Of a DNA stretch of 64,000 nucleotides, positions 12,021-23,854 are shown one piece after another; the first letter of the stretch is position 1; each line of letters opens with the position of its first letter. The position numbers and the translations under genes are program-made. This DNA is from Nematostella vectensis. Taxonomy: Eukaryota > Cnidaria > Anthozoa > Actiniaria > Edwardsiidae. The notes beneath the pieces were generated by a model. The model made no database searches, was not told the DNA's origin, and worked only from the letters and a program-made list of their open reading frames with translations. The DNA lies in contig NC_064037.1 in NCBI RefSeq assembly GCF_932526225.1, positions 14,335,703-14,399,702 of the forward strand, written 5' to 3'.

Positions 12021-12092
12021 TGCGTTGGCCGGGAATAGAACACGGGTCAACTGCTTGAAAGGCAGCTATGCTAACCACTATACCACCAACGC
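12021..12092 (-). tRNA. Gly-body tRNA, anticodon TTC, two T-arm changes
   Basis: Both 'aatagaac' and 'acacggg' changes are present. Confidence 0.6.
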
Positions 12093-12452
12093 TTCACTTG
12101 TTGCAATAATCTTGAAATTAATTGAAAATGACAGCCATGAATCCTTGACAAGTAAAAAGGAATTTCCGTTGGCCGGGAATCGAACCCGGGTCAACTGCTT
12201 GGAAGGCAGCTATGCTAACCACTATACCACCAACGCTTCCCTTGTTGCAATCATCTTGAATATAATTGACAAAGAAAACTATGAATCATAGACAAGTAAA
12301 AATGAAATTGCTTTAGCCGGGAATTGAACCCGGGTCAACTGCTTGGAAGGCAGCTATGCTAACCAATATACAATCAACGCTTCACTGGTTGCAATAATCT
12401 TGAAATTAATTGACAAAGACAACCATGAATCATTAACAAGTTAAAATTAAAT

Positions 12453-12524
12453 GTTGTTGGTGGGGATTCGAACTAGGGTCAACTGCTTTGAAGGCAGCTA
12501 TGCTAACCACTGTACCACCAACGC
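12453..12524 (-). pseudogene. type D unit, anticodon TCA
   Basis: Partner of 55546-55617. Confidence 0.62.
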
Positions 12525-13318
12525 TTCACTGATTACCATACTCTTGCGTTTAATTTACAATGACAACCATGACTCATTGACAAGTAAAAATGAAATTGCG
12601 TTGGCCGGGAATCGAACATGGGTCAACTGCTTGGAAGGCAGCTATGCTAACCAGTACACCACCAACGCTTCACTTGTTCCAATCATCTTGAAATTTAAAT
12701 GACAATGACAACTAAAACTCATTGAAAAGAAAAAGGGAATTTACGTTGGCCGGGAATCGAACCCGGGTCAACTGCTTGGAAGGCAGCTATGCTAACCACT
12801 ATACCACCGACGCTTCACTTGTTGCAATCATCTTGAATATAATTGACAAAGAAAACTATGAATCATAGACAAGCAAAAAATGAAATTGCTTTAGCCGGGA
12901 ATCGAACCCGGGTCAACTGCTTGGAAGGCAGCTATGCTAACCACTATACCACCAACGCTTCACTTGTTGCAATAATCTTGAAATTAATTGAAAATGACAG
13001 CCATGAATCCTTGACAAGTAAAAAGGAATTTCCGTTGGCCGGGAATCGAACCCGGGTCAACTGCTTGGAAGGCAGCTATGCTAACCACTATACCACCAAC
13101 GCTTCACTTGTTGCAATGATCTTGAAATTAATTGAAAATGACAGCCATGAATCCTTGACAAGTAAAAAGGAATTTCCGTTGGCCGGGAATCGAACCCGGG
13201 TCAACTGCTTGGAAGGCAGTTATGCTAACCACTATACCACCAACGCTTCACTTGTTGCAATCATCTTGAATATAATTGACAAAGAAAACTTTGAATCATA
13301 GACAAGTAAAAATGAAAT

Positions 13319-13390
13319 TGCTTTAGCCGGGAATCGAACCCGGGTAAACTGCTTGAAAGGCAGCTATGCTAACCAATATACCACCAACGC
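13319..13390 (-). tRNA. type B tRNA-like, anticodon TTC
   Basis: Acceptor 3' strand CTAAAGC. The partner at 56845 has further lost U33. Confidence 0.55.
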
Positions 13391-13606
13391 TTCATTGGTT
13401 GCAATAATCTTGAAATTAATTGACAAAGACAACCATGAATCCTTAACAAGTAAAAATTAAATTTTGTTGGTCGGGATTCGAACCAGGGTTCACTGCTTGG
13501 AAGGCAGCTATGCTAACCACTGTACCACCAACGCTTCATTTCTTACCATACTCTTGCATTTAATTGACAATGACAACCATGATTCATTGACAAGTAAAGT
13601 TGAAAT

Positions 13607-13678
13607 TGCGTTTGCCGGGAATCGAACCCGGGTCAACTGCTTGTAAGGCAGCTATGCTAACCACTATACCACCAACGC
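13607..13678 (-). tRNA. Gly-body tRNA, anticodon TAC
   Basis: 'gcgtttgcc' form; partner 57133. Confidence 0.62.
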
Positions 13679-14039
13679 TTCAATTGTTCCAATAATTTTG
13701 AATTTAATTGACAAAGACAACCATGAACCATTAACAAGTTAAAATTAAATGTTGTTGGTGGGGATTCGAACTAGGGTCAACTGCTTGGAAGGCAGCTATG
13801 CTAACCACTGTACCACCAACGATTCACTGATTACCATACTTTTGCATTTAATTTACAATGACAACCATGACTCATTGACAAGTAAAAATAAAATTGCGTT
13901 GGCCGGGAATCGAACATGGGTCAACTGCTTGGAAGGCAGCTATGCTAACCAGTACACCACCAACGCTTCACTTGTTCCAATCATCTTGAAATTTAAATGA
14001 CAATGACAACTAAAACTCATTGAAAAGAAAAAGGGAATT

Positions 14040-14111
14040 TGCGTTGGCCGGGAATCGAACCCGGGTCAACTGCTTGGAAGGCAGCTATGCTAACCACTAT
14101 ACCACCAACGC
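14040..14111 (-). tRNA. tRNA-Gly(UCC), exact consensus
   Basis: Consensus body with T5 terminator. The 43.5-kb partner is 57566-57637, also exact. Confidence 0.95.
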
Positions 14112-14388
14112 TTCACTTGTTGCAATCATCTTGAATATAATTGACAAAGAAAACTATGTATCATAGACAAGTAAAAATGAAATTGCTTTAGCCGGGAATC
14201 AAACCCGGGTCAACTGCTTGGAAGGCAGCTATGCTAACCAATATACCACCAACGCTTCACTGGTTGCAATAATCTTGAAATTAATTGACAAAGACAACCA
14301 TGAATCCTTAACAAGTAAAAATTAAAAAAAATCATCTTGAAATTAAATGACAATGACAACTAAAACTCATTGAAAAAAAAAGGGCATT

Positions 14389-14460
14389 TGCGTTGGCCGG
14401 GAATCGAACCCGGGTCAACTGCTTGGGAAGCAGCTATGCTAACCACTATACCACCAACGC
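14389..14460 (-). tRNA. tRNA-Gly(CCC), exact body
   Basis: Sits directly after the deletion scar at about 14324-14332. Partner: 57915-57986. Confidence 0.9.
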
Positions 14461-14820
14461 TTCACTAGTTGCAATAATCTTGAATATAATTGACAAAGAA
14501 AACTATGAATCATAGACAAGTAAAAATGAAATTGCTTTAGCCGGGAATCGAACCCGGGTCAACTGCTTGGAAGGCAGCTATGCTTACCACTATACCACCA
14601 ACGCTTCACTTGTTTCAATAATCTTGAAATAAATTTACGATGACAACTAAAACACATTAAAAAGTAAAAGGGAATATGTGTTGGCAGGGAATCGAACCCG
14701 GGTCAACTGCTTGGAAGGCAGCTATGCTAACCAGTATACCACCAACGCTTCACTTGTTGCAATAATCTTGAAATTAATTGAAAATGACAGCCATGAATCC
14801 TTGACAAGTAAAAAGGAATT

Positions 14821-14892
14821 TGCGTTGGCCGGGAATAGAACCCGGGTCAACTGCTTGAAAGACAGCTATGCTAACCACTATACCACCAAAGC
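14821..14892 (-). tRNA. Gly-body tRNA, anticodon TTC, B-box variant
   Basis: Additional anticodon-stem change ('gaaagacag'). Partner 58347 lacks that change. Confidence 0.6.
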
Positions 14893-14964
14893 TTCACTTG
14901 TTGCAATAATCTTGAAATTAATTGAAAATGACAGCCATGAATCCTTGACAAGTAAAAAGGAATT

Positions 14965-15036
14965 TGCGTTGGCCGGGAATCGAACCCGGGTCAACTGCTT
15001 GGAAGGCAGCTATGCTAACCACTATACCACCAACGC
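14965..15036 (-). tRNA. tRNA-Gly(UCC), exact consensus
   Basis: Consensus body with T5 terminator. The 43.5-kb partner is 58491-58562, also exact. Confidence 0.95.
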
Positions 15037-15252
15037 TTCACTTGTTGCAATCATCTTGAATATAATTGACAAAGAAAACTATGAATCATAGACAAGTAAA
15101 AATGAAATTGCTTTAGCCGGGAATCAAACCCGGGTCAACTGCTTGGAAGGCAGCTATGCTAAACACTTTACCACCAACGCTTCACTTGTTCCAATCATCT
15201 TGAAATTAAATGACAATGACAACTAAAACTCATTGAAAAGAAAAAGGGAATT

Positions 15253-15324
15253 TGCGTTGGCCGGGAATCGAACCCGGGTCAACTGCTTGGGAAGCAGCTA
15301 TGCTAACCACTATACCACCAACGC
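15253..15324 (-). tRNA. tRNA-Gly(CCC), exact body
   Basis: Exact CCC version of the consensus; T5 terminator. Confidence 0.9.
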
Positions 15325-15822
15325 TTCACTAGTTGCAATAATCTTGAATATAATTGACAAAGAAAACTATGAATCATAGACAAGTAAAAATGAAATTGCT
15401 TTAGCCGGGAATCGAACCCGGGTAAACTGCTTGGAAGGCAGCTATGCTTACCACTATACCACCAACGCTTCACTTGTTCCAATCATCTTGAAATTAATTG
15501 ACAACTAAAACTCATTAAAAAGTAAAAGGGAATTTGCGTTGGCCGGGAATCGAACCCGGGTCAACTGCTTGGAAGGCAGCTATGCTTACCACTATACCAC
15601 CAACGCTTCACTTGTTTCAATAATCTTGAAATAAATTTACGATGACAACTAAAACACATTAAAAAGTAAAAGGGAATATGTGTTGGCAGGAAATCGAACC
15701 CGGGTCAACTGCTTGGAAGGCAGCTATGCTAACCAATATACCACCAACGCTTCACTTGTTGCAATAATCTTGAAATTAATTGAAAATGACAGCCATGAAT
15801 CCTTGACAAGTAAAAAGGAATT

Positions 15823-15894
15823 TGCGTTGGCCGGGAATAGAACCCGGGTCAACTGCTTGAAAGGCAGCTATGCTAACCACTATACCACCAACGC
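15823..15894 (-). tRNA. Gly-body tRNA, anticodon TTC, B-box variant
   Basis: Same form as 5788-5859; partner 60356. Confidence 0.68.
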
Positions 15895-15966
15895 TTCACT
15901 TGTTGCAATAATCTTGAAATTAATTGAAAATGACAGCCATGAATCCTTGACAAGTAAAAAGGAATT

Positions 15967-16038
15967 TGCGTTGGCCGGGAATCGAACCCGGGTCAACTGC
16001 TTGGAAGGCAGCTATGCTAACCACTATACCACCAACGC
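15967..16038 (-). tRNA. tRNA-Gly(UCC), exact consensus
   Basis: Consensus body with T5 terminator. Partner gene: 60500-60571. Confidence 0.95.
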
Positions 16039-16254
16039 TTCACTTGTTGCAATCATTTTGAATATAATTGACAAAGAAAACTATGAATCATAGACAAGTA
16101 AAAATGAAATTGCTTTAGCCGGGAATCGAACCCGGGTCAACTGCTTGGAAGGCAGCTATGCTAACCACTATACCACCAACGCTTCACTTGTTGCAATAAT
16201 CTTGAAATTAATTGACAAGGACAACCATGAATCATTAACAAGTTAAAATTAAAT

Positions 16255-16326
16255 GTTGTTGGTGGGGATTCGAACTAGGGTCAACTGCTTTGAAGGCAGC
16301 TATGCTAACCACTGTACCACCAACGC
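16255..16326 (-). pseudogene. type D unit, anticodon TCA
   Basis: Partner of 60788-60859. Confidence 0.62.
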
Positions 16327-16543
16327 TTCACTGATTACCATCCTCTTGCATTTAATTTACAATGACAACCATGACTCATTGACAAGTAAAAATGAAATTG
16401 CGTTGGCCGGGAATTGAACCCGGGTTAACTGCTTGGAAGGCAGCTATGCTAACCACTATACCACCAACGCTTCACTTGTTCCAATCATCTTGAAATTTAA
16501 ATGACAATGACAACTAAAACTCATTGAAAAGAAAAAGGGAATT

Positions 16544-16615
16544 TCTGTTGGCCGGGAATCGAACACGGGTCAACTGCTTGAACGGCAGCTATGATAAACA
16601 CTATACCACCAACGC
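16544..16615 (-). pseudogene. TTC variant without U33
   Basis: Plus 'cttgaacggcag' puts G at position 33; the acceptor end is CTGTTGG. Confidence 0.6.
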
Positions 16616-17263
16616 TTCACTTGTTGCAATCATCTTGAATATAATTGACAAAGAAAACTATGAATCATAGACAAGTAAAAATGAAATTGCTTTAGCCGGG
16701 AATCGAACCCGTGTCAACTGCTTGGATGGCAGCTATGATACCCAATATACCACCAACGCTTCACTGGTTGCAATAATCTTGAAATTAATTGACAAAGACA
16801 ACCATGAATCATTAACAAGTTAAAATTAAATGTTGTTGTTTGGGATTCGGACTAGGGTCAACTGCTTGGAAGGCAGCTATGCTAACCACTGTACCACCAA
16901 CGCTTCACTGATTACCATACTCTTGCATTTAATTTACAATGACAACCATGACTAATTGACAAGTAAAAATGAAATTGCGTTGGCCGGGAATTGAACCCGG
17001 GTCAACTGCTTGGAAGGCAGCTATGCTAACCACTATACCACCAACGCTTCACTTGTTCCAATCATCTTGAATATAATTGACAAAGAAAACTATAAATCAT
17101 AGACAAGTAAAAATGAAATTGCTTTAGCCGGGAATCGAACCCGGGTCAACTGCTTGGATGGCAGCTATGCTACCCAATATACCACCAAAGCTTCACTGGT
17201 TGCAATAATCTTGAAATTAATTGACAAAGACAACCATGAATCATTAACAAGTTAAAATTAAAT

Positions 17264-17335
17264 GTTGTTGGTGGGGATTCGAACTAGGGTCAACTGCTTT
17301 GAAGGCACCTATGCTAACCACTGTACCACAAACGC
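17264..17335 (-). pseudogene. type D unit, anticodon TCA
   Basis: Further decay: 'ggcacc' in the stem and 'ccacaaacgc'. Confidence 0.62.
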
Positions 17336-18841
17336 TTCACTGATTACCATACCCTTGCATTTAATTTACAATGACAACCATGACTAATTGACAAGTAAAA
17401 ATGAAATTGCGTTTGCCGGGAATCGAACCCGGGTCAACTGCTTGGAAGGCAGCTATGCTTACCACTATACCACCAACGCTTCACTTATTTCAATCATCTT
17501 GAAATAAATTGACGATGACAACTAAAACACAATAAAAAGTAAAAGGGTATATGTGTTGCCCGGGAATCGAACCCGGGTCAACTGCCTGGAAGGCAGCTAC
17601 GCTAACCACTATACCACCAACGTTTCACTTGTTCCAATCATCTTGAAATTTAAATGACAATGACAACTAAAACTCATTGAAAAGAAAAAGGGAATTTGCG
17701 TTGGCCTGGAATAGAACCCGGGTCAACTGCTTGGAAGGCAGCTATGCTAACCACTATACCACCAACGCTTCACTTGTTGCAATCATCTTGAATATAATTG
17801 ACAAAGAAAACTATGAATCATAGACAAGTAAAAATGAAATTGCTCTAGCCGGGTATCAAACCCGGGTCAACTGCTTGGAAGGCAGCTATGCTAACCAATA
17901 TACCACCAACGCTTCACTGGTTGCAATAATCTTGAAATTAATTGACAAAGACAACCATGAATCCTTAACAAGTAAAAATTAAATTTTGTTGGACGGGATT
18001 CGAACCAGGGTTAACTGCTTGGAAGGCAGCTATGCTAACCACTGTACCACCAACGCTTCATTTCTTACCATACTCTTGCATTTAATTGACAATCACAACC
18101 ATGATTCATTGACATGTAAAATTGAACTTGCGTTGGCCGGGAATCGAACCCGGGTCAACTGCTTGGAAGGCAGGTATGCTAACCACTATACCAGCAACGC
18201 TTCATTTGTTCCAATAATTTTGAAGTTAATTGACAAAGACAACCATGAATCATAGACAAGTAAAAATGAAATTGCTTTAGCCGGGAATCGAACCCGGGTC
18301 AAATGCTTGGAAGGCAGCTATGCTAACCAATATACCACCAACGCTTCACTGGTTGCAATAATCTTGAAATTAATTGACAAAGACAACCATGAATCATTAA
18401 CAGGTAAAAATTAAATTTTGTTGGTCGGGAATCAAACCCGGGTCAACTTCTTGGAAGGCAGCTTGCTAACCACTGTACCACCAACGCTTCATTTCTTACC
18501 ATACTCTTGCATTTAATTGACAATGACAACCATGATTCATTGACAAGTAAAATTGAAATTGCGTTGGCCGGGAATCGAAACCGGGTAAACTGCTTGGAAG
18601 GCAGCTATGCTTACCACTATACCACCAACGCTTCACTTGTTCCAATCATCTTGAAATTAATTGACAACTAAAACACATTAAAAAGTAAAAGGTAATATGT
18701 GTCGGCAGGGAATCGAACCCGGGTCAACTGCTTGGAAGGCAGCTATGCTAACCAGTATACCACCAACGCTTCACTTGTTGCAATAATCTTGAAATTAATT
18801 GAAAATGACAGCCATGAATCCTTGACAAGTAAAAAGGAATT

Positions 18842-18913
18842 TGCGTTGTCCGGGAATAGAACCCGGGTCAACTGCTTGAAAGGCACCTATGCTAACCACT
18901 ATACCACCAACGC
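18842..18913 (-). tRNA. Gly-body tRNA, anticodon TTC, several changes
   Basis: 'gttgtccggg', 'aatagaac' and 'ggcacc' variants, all shared with 62366. Confidence 0.55.
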
Positions 18914-18985
18914 TTCACTTGTTGCAATAATCTTGAAATTAATTGAAAATGACATCCATGAATCCTTGACAAGTAAAAAGGAATT

Positions 18986-19057
18986 TGCGTTGGCCGGGAA
19001 TCGAACCCGGGTCAACTGCTTGGAAGGCAGCTATGCTAACCACTATACCACCAACGC
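18986..19057 (-). tRNA. tRNA-Gly(UCC), exact consensus
   Basis: Consensus body with T5 terminator. Partner gene: 62510-62581. Confidence 0.95.
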
Positions 19058-20136
19058 TTCACTTGTTGCAATCTTTTTGAATATAATTGACAAAGAAAAC
19101 TATGAATCATAGACAAGTAAAAATGAAATTGCTTTAGCCGGGTATCAAACCCGGGTCAACTGCTTGGAAGGCAGCTATGCTAACCAATATACCACCAACG
19201 CTTCACTGGTTGCAATAATCTTGAAATTAATTGACAAAGACAACCATGAATCCTTAACAAGTAAAAATTAAATTTTGTTGGACGGGATTCGAACCAGGGT
19301 TAACTGCTTGGAAGGCAGCTATGCTAACCACTGTACCACCAACGCTTCATTTCTTACCATACTCTTGCATTTAATTGACAATCACAACCATGATTCATTG
19401 ACATGTAAAATTGAACTTGCGTTGGCCGGGAATCGAACCCGGGTCAACTGCTTGGAAGGCAGGTATGCTAACCACTATACCAGCAACGCTTCATTTGTTC
19501 CAATAATTTTGAAGTTAATTGACAAAGACAACCATGAATCATAGACAAGTAAAAATGAAATTGCTTTAGCCGGGAATCGAACCCGGGTCAAATGCTTGGA
19601 AGGCAGCTTTGCTAACCAATATACCACCAACGCTTCACTGGTTGCAATAATCTTGAAATTAATTGACAAAGACAACCATGAATCATTAACAAGTAAAAAT
19701 TAAATTTTGTTGGTCGGGATTCGAACCAGTGTTAACTGCTTGGAAGACAGCTATGCTAACCACTGTACCACCAACGCTTCATTTCTTACCATACTCTTGC
19801 ATTTAATTGACAATGACAACCATGATTCATTGACAAGTAAAATTGAAATTGCGTTGGCCGGGAATCGAACCCGGGTAAACTGCTTGGAAGGCAGCTATGC
19901 TAACCACTATACCACCAACTCTTCAATTGTTCCAATAATTTTGAACTTAATTGACAAAGACAAACATGAATCATTAACAAGTTAAAATTAAATGTTATTG
20001 GTGGGGAATCGAACCCGGGTCAACTGCTTGGAAGGCAGCTTGCTAATCACTGTACCACCAACGCTTCACTGATTACCATACTCTTGCATTTAATTGAAAC
20101 TGACAACCATGATTCATTGACAAGTGAAATTGAAAT

Positions 20137-20208
20137 TGCGTTGGCCGGGAATCGAACCCGGGTCAACTGCTTGGAAGGCAGCTATGCTAACCACTATACC
20201 ACCAACGC
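20137..20208 (-). tRNA. tRNA-Gly(UCC), exact consensus, no nearby terminator
   Basis: The body is perfect, but the spacer has 'gaaactgac' where related copies have 'gaaaatgac'. The first T4 on the transcribed strand therefore lies beyond the next gene-like unit, at about 19984-19987. Partner gene with the same change: 63661-63732. Confidence 0.92.
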
Positions 20209-20280
20209 TTCATTTGTTTCAATCATCTTGAAATTAAATAACAATGACAACTAAAACTCATTGAAAAGAAAAAGAGAATT

Positions 20281-20352
20281 TGCGTTGGCCGGGAATCGAA
20301 CCCGGGTCAACTGCATGGGAAGGAGCTATGCTAACCACTATACCACCAACGC
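20281..20352 (-). pseudogene. tRNA-Gly(CCC), damaged anticodon stem
   Basis: Plus 'catgggaaggag' gives stem GCUCC/GCAGU with a C-C clash and loop UUCCCAU. Partner with the same damage: 63805-63876. Confidence 0.7.
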
Positions 20353-20424
20353 TTCACTTGTTGCAATCATCTTGAATATAATTGACAAAGAAAACTATGA
20401 ATCATAGACAAGTAAAAATGAAAT

Positions 20425-20496
20425 TGCTTTAGCCGGGAATCGAACCCGGGAAAACTGCTTGAAAGGCAGCTATGCTAACCACTATACCACCAACGC
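20425..20496 (-). tRNA. type B tRNA-like, anticodon TTC
   Basis: 'gggaaaac' breaks the outer T-stem side. Partner 28602 is cleaner. Confidence 0.55.
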
Positions 20497-20568
20497 TTCA
20501 CTTGTTGCAATAATCTTGAAATTAATTGAAAATAACAGCCATGAATCCTTGACGAGTAAAAAGGAATT

Positions 20569-20640
20569 TGCGTTGGCCGGGAATCGAACACGGGTCAACT
20601 GCTTGGTAGGCAGCTATGCTAACCACTATACCACCAACGC
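20569..20640 (-). tRNA. Gly-body tRNA, anticodon ACC
   Basis: 57-unit partner of 28746-28817 with a T-stem change ('cgaacacggg'). Confidence 0.68.
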
Positions 20641-20856
20641 TTCACTTGTTGCAATCATCTTGAATATAATTGACAAAGAAAACTATGAATCATAGACAAG
20701 TAAAAATGAAATTGCTTTAGCCGGGAATCAAACCCGGGTCAACTGCTTGGAAGGCAGCTATGCTAACCAATATACCACCAACGCTTCACTTGTTTCAATC
20801 ATCTTGAAATTAAATGACCATGACAACTAAAACTCATTGAAAAGAACAAGGGAATT

Positions 20857-20928
20857 TGCGTTGGCCGGGAATCGAACGCGGGTCAACTGCTTGGGAAGCA
20901 GCTATGCTAACCACTATACCACCAACGC
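20857..20928 (-). tRNA. tRNA-Gly(CCC)
   Basis: One T-stem change (plus 'cgaacgcggg'), shared with its 1715-bp duplicate at 22572. Confidence 0.82.
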
Positions 20929-21282
20929 TTCACTAGTTGCAATAATCTTGAATATAATTGACAAAGAAAACTATGAATCATAGACAAGTAAAAATGAAAT
21001 TGCTTTAGCCGGGAATCGAACCCGGGTCAACTGCTTGGAAGGCAGCTATGCTTACCACTATACCACCAACGCTTCACTTGTTCCAATCATCTTGAAATTA
21101 TTTGACAACTAAAAGTCATTAAAAAGTAAAAGTGCATTTGCGTTGGCCGGGAATCGAACCCATGTCAACTGCTTGGAAGGCAGCTATGCTAACCACTATA
21201 CCACCAACGCTTCACTTGTTGCAATAATCTTGAAATTAATTGACGATGACAACTAAAACACATTAAAAAGTAAAAGGGAATA

Positions 21283-21354
21283 TGTGTTGGCAGGGAATCG
21301 AACCCGGGTCAACTGCTTGAAAGGCAGCTATGCTAACCACTATACCACCAACGC
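21283..21354 (-). tRNA. type E tRNA-like, anticodon TTC
   Basis: Acceptor end GTGTTGG (2:71 mismatch) plus a T-stem clash. 1715-bp duplicate: 22998. Confidence 0.58.
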
Positions 21355-21569
21355 TTCACTTGTTGCAATAATCTTGAAATTAATTGAAAATGACAGCCAT
21401 GAATCCTTGACAAGTAAAAAGGAATTTGCGTTGGCCGAGAATCGAACCCGGGTCAACTGCTTGGAAGGCAGCTTGCTAATCACTGTACCACCAACGCTTC
21501 ACTGATTACCATACTCTTGCATTTAATTGAAAATGACAACCATGATTCATTGACAAGTGAAATTGAAAT

Positions 21570-21641
21570 TGCGTTGGCCGGGAATCGAACCCGGGTCAAC
21601 TGCTTGGAAGGCAGCTATGCTAACCACTATACCACCAACGC
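21570..21641 (-). tRNA. tRNA-Gly(UCC), exact consensus
   Basis: Consensus body, terminator-poor spacer. Its 1715-bp duplicate is 23285-23356. Confidence 0.93.
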
Positions 21642-21713
21642 TTCACTTGTTCCAATCATCTTGAAATTAAATGACAATGACAACTAAAACTCATTGAAAA
21701 GAAAAAGGGAATT

Positions 21714-21785
21714 TGCGTTGGCCGGGAATCTAACCCGGGTCAACTGCTTGGGAAGCAGCTATGCTAACCACTATACCACCAACGC
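21714..21785 (-). tRNA. tRNA-Gly(CCC), T-loop variant
   Basis: Plus 'aatctaaccc' changes the B box and T loop. Duplicate at 23429. Confidence 0.75.
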
Positions 21786-22139
21786 TTCACTGGTTGCAAT
21801 AATCTTGAATATAATTGACAAAGAAAACTATGAATCATAGACAAGTAAAAATGAAATTGCTTAAGCCGGGAATCGAACCCGGGTCAACTGCTTGGAAGGC
21901 ATCTATGCTTACCACTATACCACCAACGCTTCACTTGTTCCAATCATCTTGAAATTAATTGACAACTAAAACACATTAAAAAGTAAAAGGTAATATGTGT
22001 CGGCAGGGAATCGAACCCGGGTCAACTGCTTGGAAGGCAGCTATGCTAACCAGTATACCACCAACGCTTCACTTGTTGCAATAATCTTGAAATTAATTGA
22101 AAATGACAGCCATGAATCCTTGACAAGTAAAAAGGAATT

Positions 22140-22211
22140 TGCGTTGGCCGGGAATAGAACCCGGGTCAACTGCTTGAAAGGCGGCTATGCTAACCACTAT
22201 ACCACCAACGC
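22140..22211 (-). tRNA. Gly-body tRNA, anticodon TTC, B-box variant
   Basis: 'ggcggc' in the anticodon stem, shared with duplicate 23855. Confidence 0.6.
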
Positions 22212-22283
22212 TTCACTTGTTGCAATAATCTTGAAATTAATTGAAAATGACAGCCATGAATCCTTGACAAGTAAAAAGGAATT

Positions 22284-22355
22284 TGCGTTGGCCGGGAATC
22301 GAACCCGGGTCAACTGCTTGGAAGGCAGCTATGCTAACCACTATACCACCAACGC
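22284..22355 (-). tRNA. tRNA-Gly(UCC), exact consensus
   Basis: Consensus body, T5 terminator. Its 1715-bp duplicate is 23999-24070. Confidence 0.95.
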
Positions 22356-22571
22356 TTCACTTGTTGCAATCATCTTGAATATAATTGACAAAGAAAACTA
22401 TGAATCATAGACAAGTAAAAATGAAATTGCTTTAGCCGGGAATCAAACCCGGGTCAACTGCTTGGAAGGCAGCTATGCTAACCAATATACCACCAACGCT
22501 TCACTTGTTTCAATCATCTTGAAATTAAATGACCATGACAACTAAAACTCATTGAAAAGAACAAGGGAATT

Positions 22572-22643
22572 TGCGTTGGCCGGGAATCGAACGCGGGTCA
22601 ACTGCTTGGGAAGCAGCTATGCTAACCACTATACCACCAACGC
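22572..22643 (-). tRNA. tRNA-Gly(CCC)
   Basis: Duplicate of 20857-20928 with the same T-stem change. Confidence 0.82.
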
Positions 22644-22853
22644 TTCACTAGTTGCAATAATCTTGAATATATTTGACAAAGAAAACTATGAATCATAGAC
22701 AAGTAAAAATGAAATTGCTTTAGCCGGGAATCGAACCCGGGTCAACTGCTTGGAAGGCAGCTATGCTTACCACTATACCACCAACGCTTCACTTGTTCCA
22801 ATCATCTTGAAATTATTTGACAACTAAAAGTCATTAAAAAGTAAAAGTGCATT

Positions 22854-22925
22854 TGCGTTGGCCGGGAATCGAACCCGGGTCAACTGCTTGGAAGGCAGCT
22901 ATGCTAACCACTATACCACCAACGC
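22854..22925 (-). tRNA. tRNA-Gly(UCC), exact consensus
   Basis: Consensus body, T4 terminator in an 'aaaagtgcattt' spacer. The sister at anchor 21140 differs by CCCATG for CCCGGG in the T arm, so one of the two changed after the duplication. Confidence 0.94.
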
Positions 22926-22997
22926 TTCACTTGTTGCAATAATCTTGAAATTAATTGACGATGACAACTAAAACACATTAAAAAGTAAAAGGGAATA

Positions 22998-23069
22998 TGT
23001 GTTGGCAGGGAATCGAACCCGGGTCAACTGCTTGAAAGGCAGCTATGCTAACCACTATACCACCAACGC
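22998..23069 (-). tRNA. type E tRNA-like, anticodon TTC
   Basis: Duplicate of 21283-21354. Confidence 0.58.
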
Positions 23070-23284
23070 TTCACTTGTTGCAATAATCTTGAAATTAATT
23101 GAAAATGACAGCCATGAATCCTTGACAAGTAAAAAGGAATTTGCGTTGGCCGAGAATCGAACCCGGGTCAACTGCTTGGAAGGCAGCTTGCTAATCACTG
23201 TACCACCAACGCTTCACTGATTACCATACTCTTGCATTTAATTGAAAATGACAACCATGATTCATTGACAAGTGAAATTGAAAT

Positions 23285-23356
23285 TGCGTTGGCCGGGAAT
23301 CGAACCCGGGTCAACTGCTTGGAAGGCAGCTATGCTAACCACTATACCACCAACGC
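23285..23356 (-). tRNA. tRNA-Gly(UCC), exact consensus
   Basis: Second copy of 21570-21641; terminator-poor spacer. Confidence 0.93.
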
Positions 23357-23428
23357 TTCACTTGTTCCAATCATCTTGAAATTAAATGACAATGACAACT
23401 AAAACTCATTGAAAAGAAAAAGGGAATT

Positions 23429-23500
23429 TGCGTTGGCCGGGAATCTAACCCGGGTCAACTGCTTGGGAAGCAGCTATGCTAACCACTATACCACCAACGC
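23429..23500 (-). tRNA. tRNA-Gly(CCC), T-loop variant
   Basis: Duplicate of 21714-21785. Confidence 0.75.
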
Positions 23501-23854
23501 TTCACTAGTTGCAATAATCTTGAATATAATTGACAAAGAAAACTATGAATCATAGACAAGTAAAAATGAAATTGCTTAAGCCGGGAATCGAACCCGGGTC
23601 AACTGCTTGGAAGGCATCTATGCTTACCACTATACCACCAACGCTTCACTTGTTCCAATCATCTTGAAATTAATTGACAACTAAAACACATTAAAAAGTA
23701 AAAGGTAATATGTGTCGGCAGGGAATCGAACCCGGGTCAACTGCTTGGAAGGCAGCTATGCTAACCAGTATACCACCAACGCTTCACTTGTTGCAATAAT
23801 CTTGAAATTAATTGAAAATGACAGCCATGAATCCTTGACAAGTAAAAAGGAATT

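Larger units (their letters stand above)
6203..12430 (-). repeat. tRNA-Gly array, block 3 (43 units)
   Basis: Anchors: 6221, 6365, 6510, 6654, 6798, 6942, 7086, 7230, 7374, 7519, 7663, 7807, 7951, 8096, 8240, 8384, 8528, 8673, 8817, 8961, 9105, 9249, 9393, 9536, 9679, 9823, 9961, 10105, 10249, 10393, 10537, 10681, 10826, 10970, 11114, 11258, 11402, 11546, 11690, 11878, 12022, 12166, 12310. Two adjacent 4-unit segments (7663-8096 and 8240-8673) are near copies 577 bp apart. Between 11690 and 11878 the step is 188 bp rather than 144: most of one type B unit is deleted, with the junction near 11829. Units 10249, 10970 and 12166 begin CCGTTGG on the plus strand, which breaks the 1:72 pair. Confidence 0.95.
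12430..20700 (-). repeat. tRNA-Gly array, block 4 (57 units), duplicated near 55.5-64 kb
   Basis: Anchors: 12454, 12598, 12743, 12888, 13032, 13176, 13320, 13464, 13608, 13752, 13896, 14041, 14185, 14390, 14534, 14678, 14822, 14966, 15110, 15254, 15398, 15536, 15680, 15824, 15968, 16112, 16256, 16400, 16545, 16689, 16833, 16977, 17121, 17265, 17409, 17553, 17698, 17842, 17986, 18130, 18274, 18418, 18561, 18699, 18843, 18987, 19131, 19275, 19419, 19563, 19707, 19851, 19995, 20138, 20282, 20426, 20570. A deletion scar at about 14324-14332 has removed a type C unit, giving a 205-bp step from 14185 to 14390. The same scar occurs near 57849. Most of this block reappears about 43.5 kb downstream. 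Confidence 0.95.

Noticed and set aside
19475-19675. Minus-strand 66-codon ORF (and its copy at 62999-63199)
   Set aside because: It is made of spacer plus tRNA sequence on the sense strand of the array; the duplicate exists only because the block is duplicated.
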